Shown: positions 12,196-23,889 of the stretch, in pieces | Layout of the letters: each line of letters opens with the position of its first letter | How positions within the stretch are numbered: position 1 is the stretch's first letter | Assembly (NCBI RefSeq): GCF_905147045.1 | Contig: NC_065905.1 | Location: forward strand, 2,232,001-2,296,000 | Reading direction: 5' to 3' | Source of the DNA: Nymphalis io | Lineage: Eukaryota; Arthropoda; Insecta; Lepidoptera; Nymphalidae | DNA: 64,000 bases | The notes under the pieces: generated by a model | What the model saw: only the letters and a program-made list of their open reading frames with translations | What the model was told of the DNA's origin: nothing | Database searches by the model: none | Position numbers and translations under genes: made by a program

Positions 12196-12485
12196 TAAGT
12201 AAGCTTATCATTTCAAGTGCTTAAAACAAAAGACTTTTTCTTTTTACTGCATATAATTTGGACGAATGGTTAAAGAGATAAGACACAGGTATACAGTACA
12301 AAGACATAGGTATGGAACTGCCACCGTGTCGTAATCTGTTGGGTGATATATATATTAGACGGTTTTTTCATATAAAACAAAACACTGAAGCAACAGTTAG
12401 TATGCTTCATACGTAAAAATGGACCGATCTGGAATCTTTTACAAGTGACATCTTTAATCATTATCATTAGTATCATGAGTTCATG

Positions 12486-13207
12486 TTGAAGCAGTAAACC
12501 GAACGCTCAAAGAGTCACAGAAACTCAGATGCTGTTATGGGTGGTGTTACTTTTATTTTTGCGGGTGATTTTCGGCAAACACTGCCTGTAATAACACGCA
12601 CCGATGTCATCAAGGCATCCTTAAAATCATCTTACTTATGGAATTTCGTTGTAACTCTGTCTGTGGTGACCATTCTCACAGGGCCAGCAGTGGGACAACT
12701 GGCTTATATTCCGCGGATATCCATGATTTCGACGGATTTACCCAAACCTTTTAAAAAACTACAGTATTCCGTCAAAATCTTTTTTGCCCTCACTATTAAT
12801 AAGTCTCAGAGTTAAACATTACATCTGGTTGGTCATTGATCTGAGAAAGCAATGTTTTCCCATGGGCAATTGTATGTTGTCTTATCTCGGGTTGGAACCT
12901 CTGAAACACAATATATTTTAGTACCAAATAATAACATTCAATTTAATATAGTATACAGAGAAGTTTAGAGAAATTAAAATAACCATAATTTATGCAATCG
13001 TAACCATTTCATTCGCTCATTTGAAATCCGGTAATATAGCGAAATTAGCATGCAAATATTTATATATACATATGCAGTAAAAATATAACCCTCCTTTTGG
13101 CAGTCAGAAAATAAATCATAACACTCAGTACTAACCGAACCACATTTATAATTTCATCACAAGTAAAAATGTTTACCGCCCAACGAAGTGGGCACGGGTC
13201 AGCTAGT
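12486..13207 (+). mobile_element. Helitron relic: helicase fragments plus 3' terminus
   Basis: Coding fragments read MGGVTFIFAGDFRQTLPVI, then KLQYSVKIFFALTINKSQS, then HGQLYVVLSRVGTSETQYI. These are three blocks of the Pif1-like helicase of Rep/helicase Helitrons, with the DNA between the first two deleted and a stop between the last two. About 200 bp downstream is a Helitron-type end: hairpin GCCCA-ACGAAG-TGGGC at 13178-13193, then ACGGGTCAGCTAGT ending at 13207. The Rep/HUH nuclease is absent, so the copy is dead. Confidence 0.75.
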
Positions 13208-13825
13208 ATTGAATAAACCGAGTCTAAAGATAGTATATATAGTAAAAATAATACAATAAGATGCATGTATAGAATGTGCAGCTGTTATATAATATATGTA
13301 TGTATAGCCTCTTTGCATATAAAATGATAAAAATAAATAAGGAAAATACACTAAGGCTAAATCTATATTCACACCGTTTTACAGGGCGTCTTTTCGTATA
13401 TGCTTTTATTCGGCGATGGTGTGTGTAGTATGTAATTGTACGGGCGAGCTCACGCAGGCCAGTATTTGTGATCCGGATCATTAAAATGATCCTGAAAATA
13501 CCTTCTGTGTGAATGTGCACTTGGTGATTAGCTTTTGCCTATCGAGGTGCTATCCAAATCCGTTGTCGGGAAAATAACAAAGTTATTGAGTCAAGAAATT
13601 ATCACTATTTGTTTTCTGTTCCTACCTTCGTTTATTATCTTCAGAGTACAGAGTACAGTGCTACATCCACCTGATTGGAATTAATTTACATTGTACAAAC
13701 CAAATTATAATATTCAACTACTATGTTCAATCTCTATTATGAATAAGGATATATATTATTATTATATTATATATACGAGAAATACAGCTCATGACGAGAT
13801 CTCCTAAAGTATCCGGTCGATAGAA
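13208..13825. other. No gene recognised
   Basis: AT-rich; the - strand reading frames here have no recognisable motif. Confidence 0.4.
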
Positions 13826-13948
13826 TTGAAATTTGTCATAGTTAATTTTCCCCAACGTGGACGCTCACTAAAGACGGATTTTACGCAAATCCTATCCAAA
13901 CAACATTTTTCTTGTCTACCTGTGGGAAGCCGGGACAATTAGCTAGTT
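13826..13948 (+). mobile_element. Helitron-like 3' end fragment
   Basis: Ends GGGAAGCCGGGACAATTAGC then TAGT, the CTAGT end seen for the Helitron at 13207. Its body (AACGTGGACGCTCACTAA) recurs in reverse at 25790-25915, so the two belong to one family. Confidence 0.5.
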
Positions 13949-14301
13949 ATTATATAAGATCGCTGATCGGAGCAGTAAAGGAAATATAATCAGTGATGCG
14001 AAGCGTCGTGTGTGATATTGATCACGTAGGTTCTTCAATTTCCTTTTTAAAAATCAAGTAGTAACAATTAATGTATAACGATTTTGATAGGTGGCGTAGT
14101 AGCTACTGCCACAAAACCGCCACATGGGTGCACGGAGTACATAAGAATGGGTTCCAATAGGCACGAGGTTCGATTTGTTATTTAAAATATCTCATTAGTA
14201 AAGGCTACTAATCTGTATCAGACTATATATAAAAAAAATCCACGTATTCAATGATTACTGGATCGTATAGAAATTATTTATTTCTATACAGTTTACAAAA
14301 G

Positions 14302-14306
<5 letters not shown>

Positions 14307-14356
<50 letters not shown>
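14307..14356. repeat. TA-dinucleotide microsatellite
   Basis: About 25 TA units in an otherwise unremarkable AT-rich stretch. Confidence 0.95.
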
Positions 14357-14360
<4 letters not shown>

Positions 14361-14891
14361 TTAAAATAAAAGGAGTAACTATTGAACACATTGCTGGTTT
14401 TTTTGGCGAATGCAACGAGGAAAAACATTTCAAACGGTTTGGGTTTAACCGGTAGTATTGTTAATGTGAGACTTTAAAATAAAACCACCGAGTATGTACT
14501 GCTGGTCAGATAGTTTAATTGGTCTCTCTCATTATAAATTTACAAAAACTTATTTAGTACTTTAAAAAAACTATTGCTATAGCGCGATGTAAAATACATC
14601 TAACGCTATCAGATAAATGAAATAATATTTGGCATAATGTATTTCGATCTTGAACATAACGCCCACCAAGGACGTTACTGTGGTAACGTCCTTTCCGAGT
14701 TTAATTAAACGTTGTGCATATAATAAGAAACCAGATAAAAATTAACTAAATATTTGTTGAATACAATGACATACTGGTTTGAACTAAACTTAAAACTGAA
14801 CTATAATAACTTAAAAGTGCTAAGTACCTTAAATTAAATAACAATAATAACATAAAATAAATCTATACTTAATATAATAAATATAATAAAT

Positions 14892-15195
14892 AGCCGAGAT
14901 GGCCCAATGGTAAGAACGCGGGAATCCTAACCGATGATCGTGGGTTCAAACCCGGGCAAGCACCACTGAATTTTCATGTGCTTAATTTGCGATTATAATT
15001 CATCTCGTGCTTTACGGTGAAGGAAAACATCGTGAGGAAACCTGCATGTGTCTAATTTCACTGAAATTCTGCCACATGTGTATTCCACCAACCCGCATTG
15101 GAGCAGCGTGGTGGAATAAGCTCCAAACCTTCTCCTCAAAAAGAGGAGAGGAGGCCTTTAGCTCAGCAGTGGGACATTCACAGGCTGTTACGGAA
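14892..15195 (+). repeat. tRNA-derived SINE S2, best-preserved copy
   Basis: The head GCCGAGATGGCCCAATGG and the internal GGTTCAAACCC are the A- and B-box-like RNA polymerase III promoter elements of a tRNA ancestor. The body and the tail CAGCAGTGGGACATTCACAG are complete. The overlapping 69-residue frame is not a gene. Confidence 0.85.
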
Positions 15196-15510
15196 ATCTA
15201 TACTTATGCTAAATAAAGCTAAAGTAAATATTATTTGGTCTCTATCTATCTAATACAACCATTTTTACTAAGAATAATGAAAAAACATAACAATTATAAA
15301 TACAAATATTGAACTAAAACATGGATATGAATATAATATGATCTAATCACAATAACAAAAATTAAACCATATTTTGTTCGGTAATTGGTAAAATACAAAT
15401 TTTAGAAGTTGATCTTTTAATTGTAGAGGACATAGGGCGTATCGTAACTACACGGGTAATATTATAACTACCAGAATTCAAACTGGGAAAAAGTTTGAAT
15501 AAACATATGT

Positions 15511-15795
15511 ACTGATGGTAGGGCCTCAGGGATGGTACCACCCACTTATCAGATAATCTATCGCAAAACATCAGTACTTGGTATTGTTTTGTTCTGGTTT
15601 GAAGAGTGACTGAGCCAGTGTAATTAAGAAAGTATAAAAAAGGCATAGTGGACATAACATCTCAGTTTCCAAGGTTGGTGGCGCATTGGCGATGTAAGCG
15701 ATGGTTAACATTTCTTACAATGCCAATATCTATGGGCGTTGGTGACCACTTACCATTAGGTGGCCCATATGCTCGTCCACCTATTTATTCTGTAA
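15511..15795 (+). repeat. S1 copy
   Basis: Standard S1 order with a small insertion after the GTGAGCCAGTGTAATTA segment and a degraded tail. Confidence 0.8.
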
Positions 15796-16136
15796 ATAAT
15801 ATTGGTTTGATTCATTAATTTAAACAAATAAGGTTATAATTGCTCACAGTAAACATTGTTATATTTTGTATTCTGGTCAGATATGAAGAACCATGTCAAA
15901 GTTAATTGTGATTTTATGATAATTCTATACAAACATTTGTTTTACAAAGATTTACTAATACAATAAAAATAATGTTACATCGAGATTATAAACGTAAACT
16001 CTGCTAAAGGTTTGCTAAAGGTTTTCATTATTTTTGACGTGAAAAATCTATTGGCTCACCTTGGGTATTACCGTCTCGGATACCGTGACGGCGAACGACT
16101 AAAAACTACTTAAATTATAATGTCACTTTAATAATA

Positions 16137-16182
<46 letters not shown>

Positions 16183-18210
16183 TGTTTTATGTTTTTGTTT
16201 ATTTGATTTTATTTAACTAATATTTTTTTCTATTTTTTTTTTATTTTAATTGTTACCATTTACTAATCGTTAGAAAAATCATGTCACGTGGTGTCTAATA
16301 CTTACAATTCCTTACAACGTAAGCGCCTGTAATTACCTGGCTCACCTATCCTTCGAATTTGAGAATATAAAATAAATACTATATATACGCTGGATCTCGT
16401 GAATTTTTATATATTAATATGGCTAGCGTGATATTTGCTTTTATTTGCATGTATTTAAACACTATATCCATGTTTTAATTCTAGGATTAAGATGATATAT
16501 GACAACAAACACATGGACTTTTAGCTAAAATGGTAAGAGACCTTGGGAGCCATAATTTCGTTCGTGGCGTCCGAATTCGAGTCCAGTTCGGTAACAATTT
16601 TTGATACGCATTAAAAATTCACAAACGCTTGCTTCATATAAAGACTAGTGTTTGCTCGCGTACTGCTTCGTAATAATTACTTATTTTTTTAATAATGTAT
16701 AAACACTATGTATATATATTTATTCCAACATTTTTTAAGATAAGTTAAAAAAGCACTTGACGGTTTTAATATTAAAATTTAAATATTAATGACGCTTATA
16801 ATTTAAATTTTTCCAAGATACATTTTAAATACTAATATCAAGGATATACTAAAATGCTAAGCTATAAATAAATACAACAATACCAATCAAATGAAATCAT
16901 AATATACTTTATTCTAGTAGGTTTTTATGAGCCCTTTTTAATGGTCATTTAATAAAATTATGTCTAATGTAAGCTACCACCGGTTCCGAATATTAGATTC
17001 TAGCTAGAAGAACCAGTAAGAAACTCAGTTACTTTATTTAATTTCAATTATATTGTTATGACAACGAGTAACAGCCTGTGAATGTCCCACTGTTGGGATA
17101 AGGCCTCCTCTCCTTTTTTTGAGGAGAAGGAAGGAGATTTTTTTTATATAATTTTATTTAGTAATTTGCACGCTTTATTAATGCTTGTTAACAAACGATT
17201 TTAATTTATGAATTGGTTAAGTTAAAAACAACTGCGTAATTTTACTATTCAAATAAATACCTTCCCGCAGAAGAAGAATTTATTAACTTTATTAACTTTG
17301 TGGAACTTTTTCTTTTTTATAGTTTCTTAAGTGATTTATGTGGGGTAACGCGTAAATGCGTTTTTCCAGCGAAAAAGAAAGAGAGTTGGTTGGGATTCGC
17401 GTGTTTTAAGTTCTAAGCCAAAAAGTTAATTCAACTTTTAATAAATACCATTTTTAAAATATAAATTTGCATAAAAGACGCCAAAACAAGGACAATTTAC
17501 AGAGAAAAACACAATTTATAGAATAGATTATAATATGCTTTGTTCTACATTACTACAAAAGAGTAAAAATAAAAATAACATCAACGTTTCCCGTATACAC
17601 ACATATGTATTACATATCGTGAACCTTCCTTATGTATTTTTTTAATGTTCCCTCGATTAATATTAACAGACCAACGTCATCAATGTTTTTTTTATTAGTA
17701 TACATTACGCCAATAAGCTAGAACGATTTAATTCTCGCATTAAATAACTCGAAGTTCTGGGAGTCGGACGTCTTGTGAATAGTAATTGAGTGTTTAAAAT
17801 TTTGATCTGTAAGTATTATTGACAATTTATTTATATTGTTTTTAACGTTCTTTTTTTAAATAACCAATTTTTTTAAAACATTTTTTTATTTTATTTTTAA
17901 CTCGATATGAACATTCTTTCGTCATTTCCATAGATAGCATGCCTATTAAAATTCATATTGAAAGAAATGAGTTCTATAGAAACAAATTAAAATTATTTTT
18001 TTCTAATATGGCTTTACTAAAACAACGTTATTCACATAGCGGCGATTGTTTTACTGACCATAAGTTGAAACGTTATCATTTATATAATGATATAAAACGT
18101 AAACAAAACAATACAAGCCTAGCAGTAAAAAACAAAAGAAATTAGCTGAAAGTATATGTAAATAAACTCAATATAATTTTGAATTGATTTGAACATTAGC
18201 AGTTACTGTA
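15796..18210. other. No gene; repeat fragments and microsatellite
   Basis: Holds a TA microsatellite at about 16138-16180, a partial reversed S1 at about 16285-16365 and a reversed S2 tail at 17068-17130 (GAATGTCCCACTGTTGGGAT). The rest is AT-rich with short chance frames. Confidence 0.5.
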
Positions 18211-18491
18211 ATGCAGCGTTTACACTTTCGTGCTCGTATTTCGCTTCGGCTTTGACGAACTTATTGATACGTCTCTGACTTGATTGGTCACGGTAGTATG
18301 CGTATGCGATCCCCATGCATCCCTGCCCCCACTCTATTCCCTTTGAATCATATCCAAAATATCGCTGACAAGCATCACGATTGGAAAGACGAAATACGAT
18401 GCGAATGCCGAACGCGCCATTTATATATTCTTGCTTATGGCTTGACTGGCCGCTCGCGTCTTCAATCGCTCGAATGTGTGAATGCACCATT
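18211..18491. mobile_element. MITE-like element with imperfect inverted ends
   Basis: The left edge (ATGCAGCGTTTACACTTTCG) and the complement of the right edge (ATGGTGCATTCACACATTCG) match at most positions over about 25 bp. The interior is GC-richer than its surroundings and carries open frames on both strands with no recognisable domain. Possible TAA target copies flank it. The superfamily is not assigned. Confidence 0.45.
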
Positions 18492-18681
18492 ATAATGCAT
18501 TTGTAGACTTAGACTTTTAACCTGACTTGGTTGTCAATTCGTCTGTATATTACGTATATATTTATTTATGAATTTGATGTATAACTGATAAGCCGGTTTC
18601 GATGATTCGCGTTGGTATTATTATGTCTGCAAGTTGGTCTTGTTTTAATTTCATATGTAATGGATATTATTAGGTATTTAT

Positions 18682-18840
18682 TGTTTTTTTTTCAAGTGTT
18701 TTTTAAACAAAAAAATTTAACAAGAAATTGACGAAATACGGTAGAATTCGTTTTTTTTCAAGTGTTTTTTTATTTATTTTTATTTAAAAAAACTCAAAAT
18801 GTCATGTAACAAAAAATTGACAAAATACGGTAGAATTCGC
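18682..18840 (+). repeat. Two-unit direct repeat
   Basis: Two units of roughly 80 bp each contain TTTTTTTTCAAGTGTTTTTT, then a poly-A/T stretch, then TACGGTAGAATTCG. A third weaker match to the end of the unit lies near 19250-19290. Confidence 0.7.
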
Positions 18841-19754
18841 TTCGACTTGAATCGAATGAATTTGTCTGAGTTACACAGTATACATGTAGATTGATTGTAA
18901 ATAAACCGAGTATGAGGTGTTTATTACCGAACTGGTGGCAGATTTATGACAATCAAATCAAGTGTAACGCTTCTACATTGAATAAAAAAATTTTACCTAT
19001 AGCAATAACAAGAGCTTCATTATAAATCACGTCACAAAACTCTTGCACTGTAATTTGAATGGGCAATCTCACAAGATAAAAATATCACTTTTCTTAATTA
19101 TGAATGTTCTGTTTGTGAGAAAAAATAAACATGAATATTTTTATTATTTTGACATCTATTATTTTACTAGGTTGGTCACCAATGTCTATGGGTGGTGGTT
19201 ACCACTTGCCGGGCCGCCTACTTATAACATAAAAAAATCACGTGATCAAATATTGACGAAATAAAATCGATAGAAATCGCTTCGACTCGAAACGATTGCA
19301 AAACTTATCCAATGATTACCACATCACATACATAATTCGATCAATGTTTATTTACCGCCTAAATATTTTAAATCATAGTTATATTATATATAATTATATT
19401 TATGAGATAAATCCAAATACTTCTACAAATACTACGTCATTATTTAGCAGTACTTTATATTAACATACCTGGAGTGTTTCCGAAATGTATACGTATGTAA
19501 ATAAATTCGATCAGGTAGTAAGTAACCTTGGATCAACATTTGTACATAACCTCCGACAAATGTTAATTAAAGAATTGTTATATATGTTTATAAACAAATT
19601 ATATAAAAGGTTCTATTTTAGATTGGAATTAAATGCTAAATCTGGTTACCCAATTAAACTTAGGGCTTAGTACGAGATTATTTCGCAAAAATATCTGTCT
19701 TTATTCAAAGCTGACTTCTGAATTATTTTTGCATAAGCTGGTGCCCAATTCTGT
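18841..19754. other. No gene recognised
   Basis: Contains a short S1 fragment at about 19172-19222 and AT-rich sequence. No coding signal is convincing. Confidence 0.4.
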
Positions 19755-20260
19755 GCGATATCGAAGCGTAATCGTTGATGCTTATCCGTTTTCCTATTAT
19801 TTATAAACATGGCCCAGTGGTTAGAACGCTTGAATCTTAACAGATGATCATAGTTTCAAACCCGGGCAAGCACCACTGAATTTACATGTGTTTAATTTGT
19901 GCTTATAGTTCATCCCGTGCTTGATGATGAAGGAAAACATCGTGAGGAAACCTGCGTGTTTCTAATTTCACTGAAATTCTGTCACATGTGTATTCCACCA
20001 ACCTGCATTGGAGTAGCGTGGTGGTATAAGCTCCACACCTCAAAAAAGGAGAGGAGTCTTTAGCCCAGCAGTGGGTCATTCACAGGCTGTTACTTTATTG
20101 CCATAAAAATTTACATTAAAATTTGATTTTGGCATAGCGGTATATGTTAACATCTTATCGGTTTGGTTTCGATCCCAATAAATATAGAATAGTCAAAGTT
20201 GGATTGGAATCTATTCGGGAAAGTATTGTAATCGTTATAAACCACGTTAAATATAAACAA
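19755..20260 (+). repeat. Unclassified repeat interrupted by a SINE
   Basis: The flanks (CGAAGCGTAATCGTTGATGC on the left; TTGCCATAAAA, then GGTATATGTTAACATCTTAT on the right) match the uninterrupted segment at about 30165-30395. The S2 copy between them inserted later. Confidence 0.55.
19808..20093 (+). repeat. SINE S2 nested in another repeat
   Basis: Head CATGGCCCAGTGGTTAGAAC, then TTTCAAACCCGGGCAAGC, body and tail CAGCAGTGGGTCATTCACAG. Moderately diverged. Confidence 0.8.
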
Positions 20261-20461
20261 AAATTAAGCACATGACCTTTGAAATAATGGTTTGAACTCT
20301 GAATTAACGGTTAAGGTTTACGTCTTCTTATAACTGCGCCATCACGAGTCCAACCTTAACCAGGAAGTATAACAGTAAATAATTATAATATTGATCGAGC
20401 TGTTAAAAATATTAACTAATACCGTGTAAAAAATATTGTGTTATTAATTCAGAAAAATAAT

Positions 20462-20812
20462 AATGTCTTCCTGACCGATTTCCGCCACGGCGGACAATCT
20501 CAAGATAGATTTGTCATCTGCGCAGGACATATAGTGCACAAGTGTGTGTGCAAACACAGGTGCGCTTTCTATTTCCTAATTCTTATAATCCGATGGGACG
20601 GTAATCCGGCACGACCGGAAAGAGTTCAGCGCAGGCCCAACGGCTTTAAGTGCTTTCCTAGGCGCGGGAGTGTACACACTTCCAACTTCCAGATTCCGGG
20701 CTGCTACTGAGAAATTTCAAAAGAAAAACTCAATAACTTTTTTAGTTGATCAACCTGGGAATTGAACCCAGGACCACCAGGTTTACATCTAGCCACTAGA
20801 CAACGAGGCAGT
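20462..20812 (-). repeat. SINE S3, nearly full length
   Basis: The longest S3 copy. On the - strand it starts with the tRNA-like head (complement of GAATTGAACCCAGGACCACC), then CTCAGTAGCAGCCCGGAATC, and ends near the complement of TTTCCGCCACGGCGGACAAT. The 90-residue + frame is its shadow. Confidence 0.8.
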
Positions 20813-21264
20813 GAATTATTATTATAATTCAAAATAACATTACCTTAGAATACATCGGAAAATATATTTTAGTAGCTTTATATTCTATATGACTGTCCGT
20901 GTCTACATATTATATTTATCTGTATATATTTTTTTCTTTGTTGAGCGCAATTAAATTTCCTCCTTAAACGAATACACAGGGAGGATCAGATAGGCGGTTA
21001 AAATATATATATAAATATATATAGATGGGCTTTGTATATAATAAAACTAAGAATAAACACTAAGAATAAAAGGGCCAGTGTATGTAGGTCATTAAAATAA
21101 ATTTCATATAACTTTTATTTTTTATATTTACCTTAAAAACGATTAAAACAAGGTGATATTACATTGTTATTGACATTTTGGAGTTATAAGGAAGTGAGGA
21201 CATTAATCAGAGGTCACTTCGTACTTTCAATTTTAATTGTACTTTAAGTTGAAAGAGTAATTTT
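20813..21264. other. No gene recognised
   Basis: AT-rich spacer. Confidence 0.4.
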
Positions 21265-21547
21265 ACTGGTGGTAGGGCTTTGTATAAGCTCGTCTGGGTA
21301 GGTACCATCCACTCATCAGATATTCTACCGTAAAACAGCAGTACTTTGTATTGTTCCGGTTTGAAGGGTGAGTGAGTCAGTGTAATTACAGGCACAAGGG
21401 ACATAACAGCTTAGTTCCCACGGTTGGTGGCGTATTAGCGATGTAAGCGATGGTGAACATTTCTTATAAAGGCAATGTCTATGTAGGTTAGTGACCACTT
21501 ACCATCAGGTGGCCCAAATGCTCGTCCTCCTACCAATATTATAAAAA
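21265..21547 (+). repeat. S1 copy
   Basis: Full length with intact head ACTGGTGGTAGGGC and an A-run at the end. Confidence 0.85.
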
Positions 21548-22029
21548 AAGTACTTTTTTTCTTTTGACTATTACCATTAATATTTTACACCAGGAAAACT
21601 TAAGTGGATAATGGAATGCATGTAAATATGTAAACTATACAAATACAGATATAATAATATTGTGATTCAGTACGTGGAGTGGCTCCAAAATTTATAAATT
21701 AGACAAAAGGCAAAGGTAAAAAAAAAGTTATGTTTTCAAATCTTATAAAATAAAACTATTTTTCTATAAAATTTGATTTAAGAAAACAATTGATGATACC
21801 TAAAAATAGATTATTTTACATAAATGAAATTTTACGAAAAGTGCGCGAGGCAATATTTAATATTTATATATAATTAAGTCACAATAACTGCTTTTTGTTA
21901 AAATTATTCAATCAAAATGATTTTATTTAATTGAAATTCATTTCATTTAACTTGGTATTATAATTTAATTCGTATTAATTTAATCTAATTTATAATATGT
22001 AAAATCTGTTAAATATTATTATTTTTTTT

Positions 22030-22102
22030 CTTTTTATTATTTATGGTTTTGTATTTATGATCCCTGTTTCGTCGAAACAAATGATTTTATTATTATTATT
22101 AA
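22030..22102 (+). repeat. Retroelement tail ending in TTA repeats
   Basis: GTATTTATGATCCCTGTTTC, then a (TTA)n tract. A second copy with the same order lies at 29810-29872, which identifies a dispersed element whose tail is TTA-rich. Confidence 0.55.
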
Positions 22103-22421
22103 AACGGGTAGAGAATGGAAAGATTCTGACATTCGTATCTTGGTATTTATCCTTATGCAATTAAATAGCTTCGTAATAAAGGTTGATTTTGTACATATAA
22201 ATTGCTCTTTAAATTATTTGACTAGAAAAATGTACAGGATTACGCTTAGTCTATTATTTATCTATATTTTTAAACTAGAAACGGTTGAATTTTGTGTTTG
22301 TTATTTAATTATTATTTTTTATTATTTAAAATGTAAAACGCTTTAAAAATACAGCGGTCACGGTGATTCTCGAACTTAGAATATATTTGTCCTTCACAGT
22401 GTATATAAAATTTAAAGTATA

Positions 22422-22711
22422 ACTGGTGGTAGAGCTTTGTGCAAGCTCGTCTGGGTAGATACCACCCACTCATCAGATATTCTACCGCAAAACAGCAGTA
22501 TTTGGTATTGTTGTGTTCCGGTTTGAAGGGTGAGTGAGCCAGTGTAATTACAGGCACAAGGGACATAACATCTTAGTTCCCAAGGTTGGTGGCGCATTGG
22601 TGTTGTAAGCTATGTTTAACATTTCTTACATGCCAATGTCTATGGGCGTTGGTGACCACCATCAGGTGGCCCATATGCTCGTCCACCTTCCTATCCTATA
22701 AAAAAAAAGAA
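22422..22711 (+). repeat. S1 copy
   Basis: Full length with poly-A. A more decayed partial S1 in the same orientation follows at 22733-22916. The reading frames inside are shadows. Confidence 0.85.
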
Positions 22712-22732
22712 ATTTCGTATATAATATTTTAA

Positions 22733-22916
22733 CTTGGTAGTAGGGCCTTGTGCAAGTCCGTCTGGGTAGGTATCAATGCTTATATTATTTAGTATTGTTA
22801 TGTTCCAGTTTGAAGGGTGAGTTAGCCAGTGTAACAACAGACATAATAATTATTATAATGCGAATGTCTATGGGTCTAACCATCGAATAGCATACATGCC
22901 AGTCTGCCTACCTATT
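22733..22916 (+). repeat. Decayed S1 copy in tandem with the previous one
   Basis: Retains GTAGGGCCTTGTGCAAG and GTTTGAAGGGTGAGTTAGCC, with internal deletions. A short AGCATC repeat follows at 22919-22936. Confidence 0.65.
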
Positions 22917-23039
22917 CAGCATCAGCATCAGCATCGCGAAGACACGTGCGTTCATGACTATTATTACAACAATAATAAAAAAAGTGGGCCAACTTTTTCA
23001 AGAGTAAAAACGAGACAGACGTCTCGTTTGTACGACGAG

Positions 23040-23192
23040 CCACCGCTCACACACAGAAGCCGTAGATAGAACTCAGATCTATGAAGTTCAGATGAAATTA
23101 TGAGAACGTTTGCCAGTGGCTTTTGTTGAACACTTCCTGTGTTGTGTTAGTTTTTTTGTTCTCCCCGGACAATGTCGGGACGGGCCACTAGT
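23040..23192 (+). mobile_element. Possible non-autonomous Helitron 3' terminus
   Basis: Ends with a GC-rich hairpin (CCCGGACAATGTCGGG) followed by ACGGGCCACTAGT, the same hairpin-plus-CTAGT layout as at 13178-13207. The left boundary is not defined. Confidence 0.4.
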
Positions 23193-23889
23193 TTATTGTT
23201 TATATATAATAGTGATAACCCGCCCGGTGACGCTGTAGAGGCCATTATTGCCAACAGCAACTAGACAGTTCGAAAAAAATATAACAGAGATGCGACACAC
23301 TATAATTGATGGTAATAATATTTGACAACAAATTCACGAATAAGTGTGAAATGAATAAAATCCGGGTCTTAATCAATGTTTGGCATAAGAATGATTTAAA
23401 ATGAAATATAAATATTTTTATGTACAGTATATTTTTTTATTAATTACAAAAGCTAGCAATATAGAAATGACACATGTTTAATTGTTTAAACAATATAGAC
23501 AATATAGTTTAGAGAATATAGAAACACACGCATACACTTCGTATATATATACATATTCATATAGAACTGTCTTATATATATTTAGTCTGTATATAATATA
23601 AATTGTGTAATCTTATTTCGTTTTTTGTAACGAGTGATATTAAATTGCCGTAATTATGATTACCAAATAAATAAATCACTTTGATTATTGTTAAAGCTGT
23701 ACATTTAGAATTAATTAGGTTATAAGTTGCATTTGGAATCCGTACTAGGTGAACTCTATTACAGTTTTAAGTGTAAGCTAATTTTATTTTCTACATATAG
23801 TTTTGTCAGTTACATGCATTTCCATAAAAAAGGATTAACACTACGACGTTTGATTATTTTAAAGTAATTTTTTTTTCATTTTCAGAACA

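Noticed and set aside
18203..18490. 95-residue - frame as a gene
   Set aside because: It coincides with a MITE-like element with inverted ends; the openness follows from its higher GC content.
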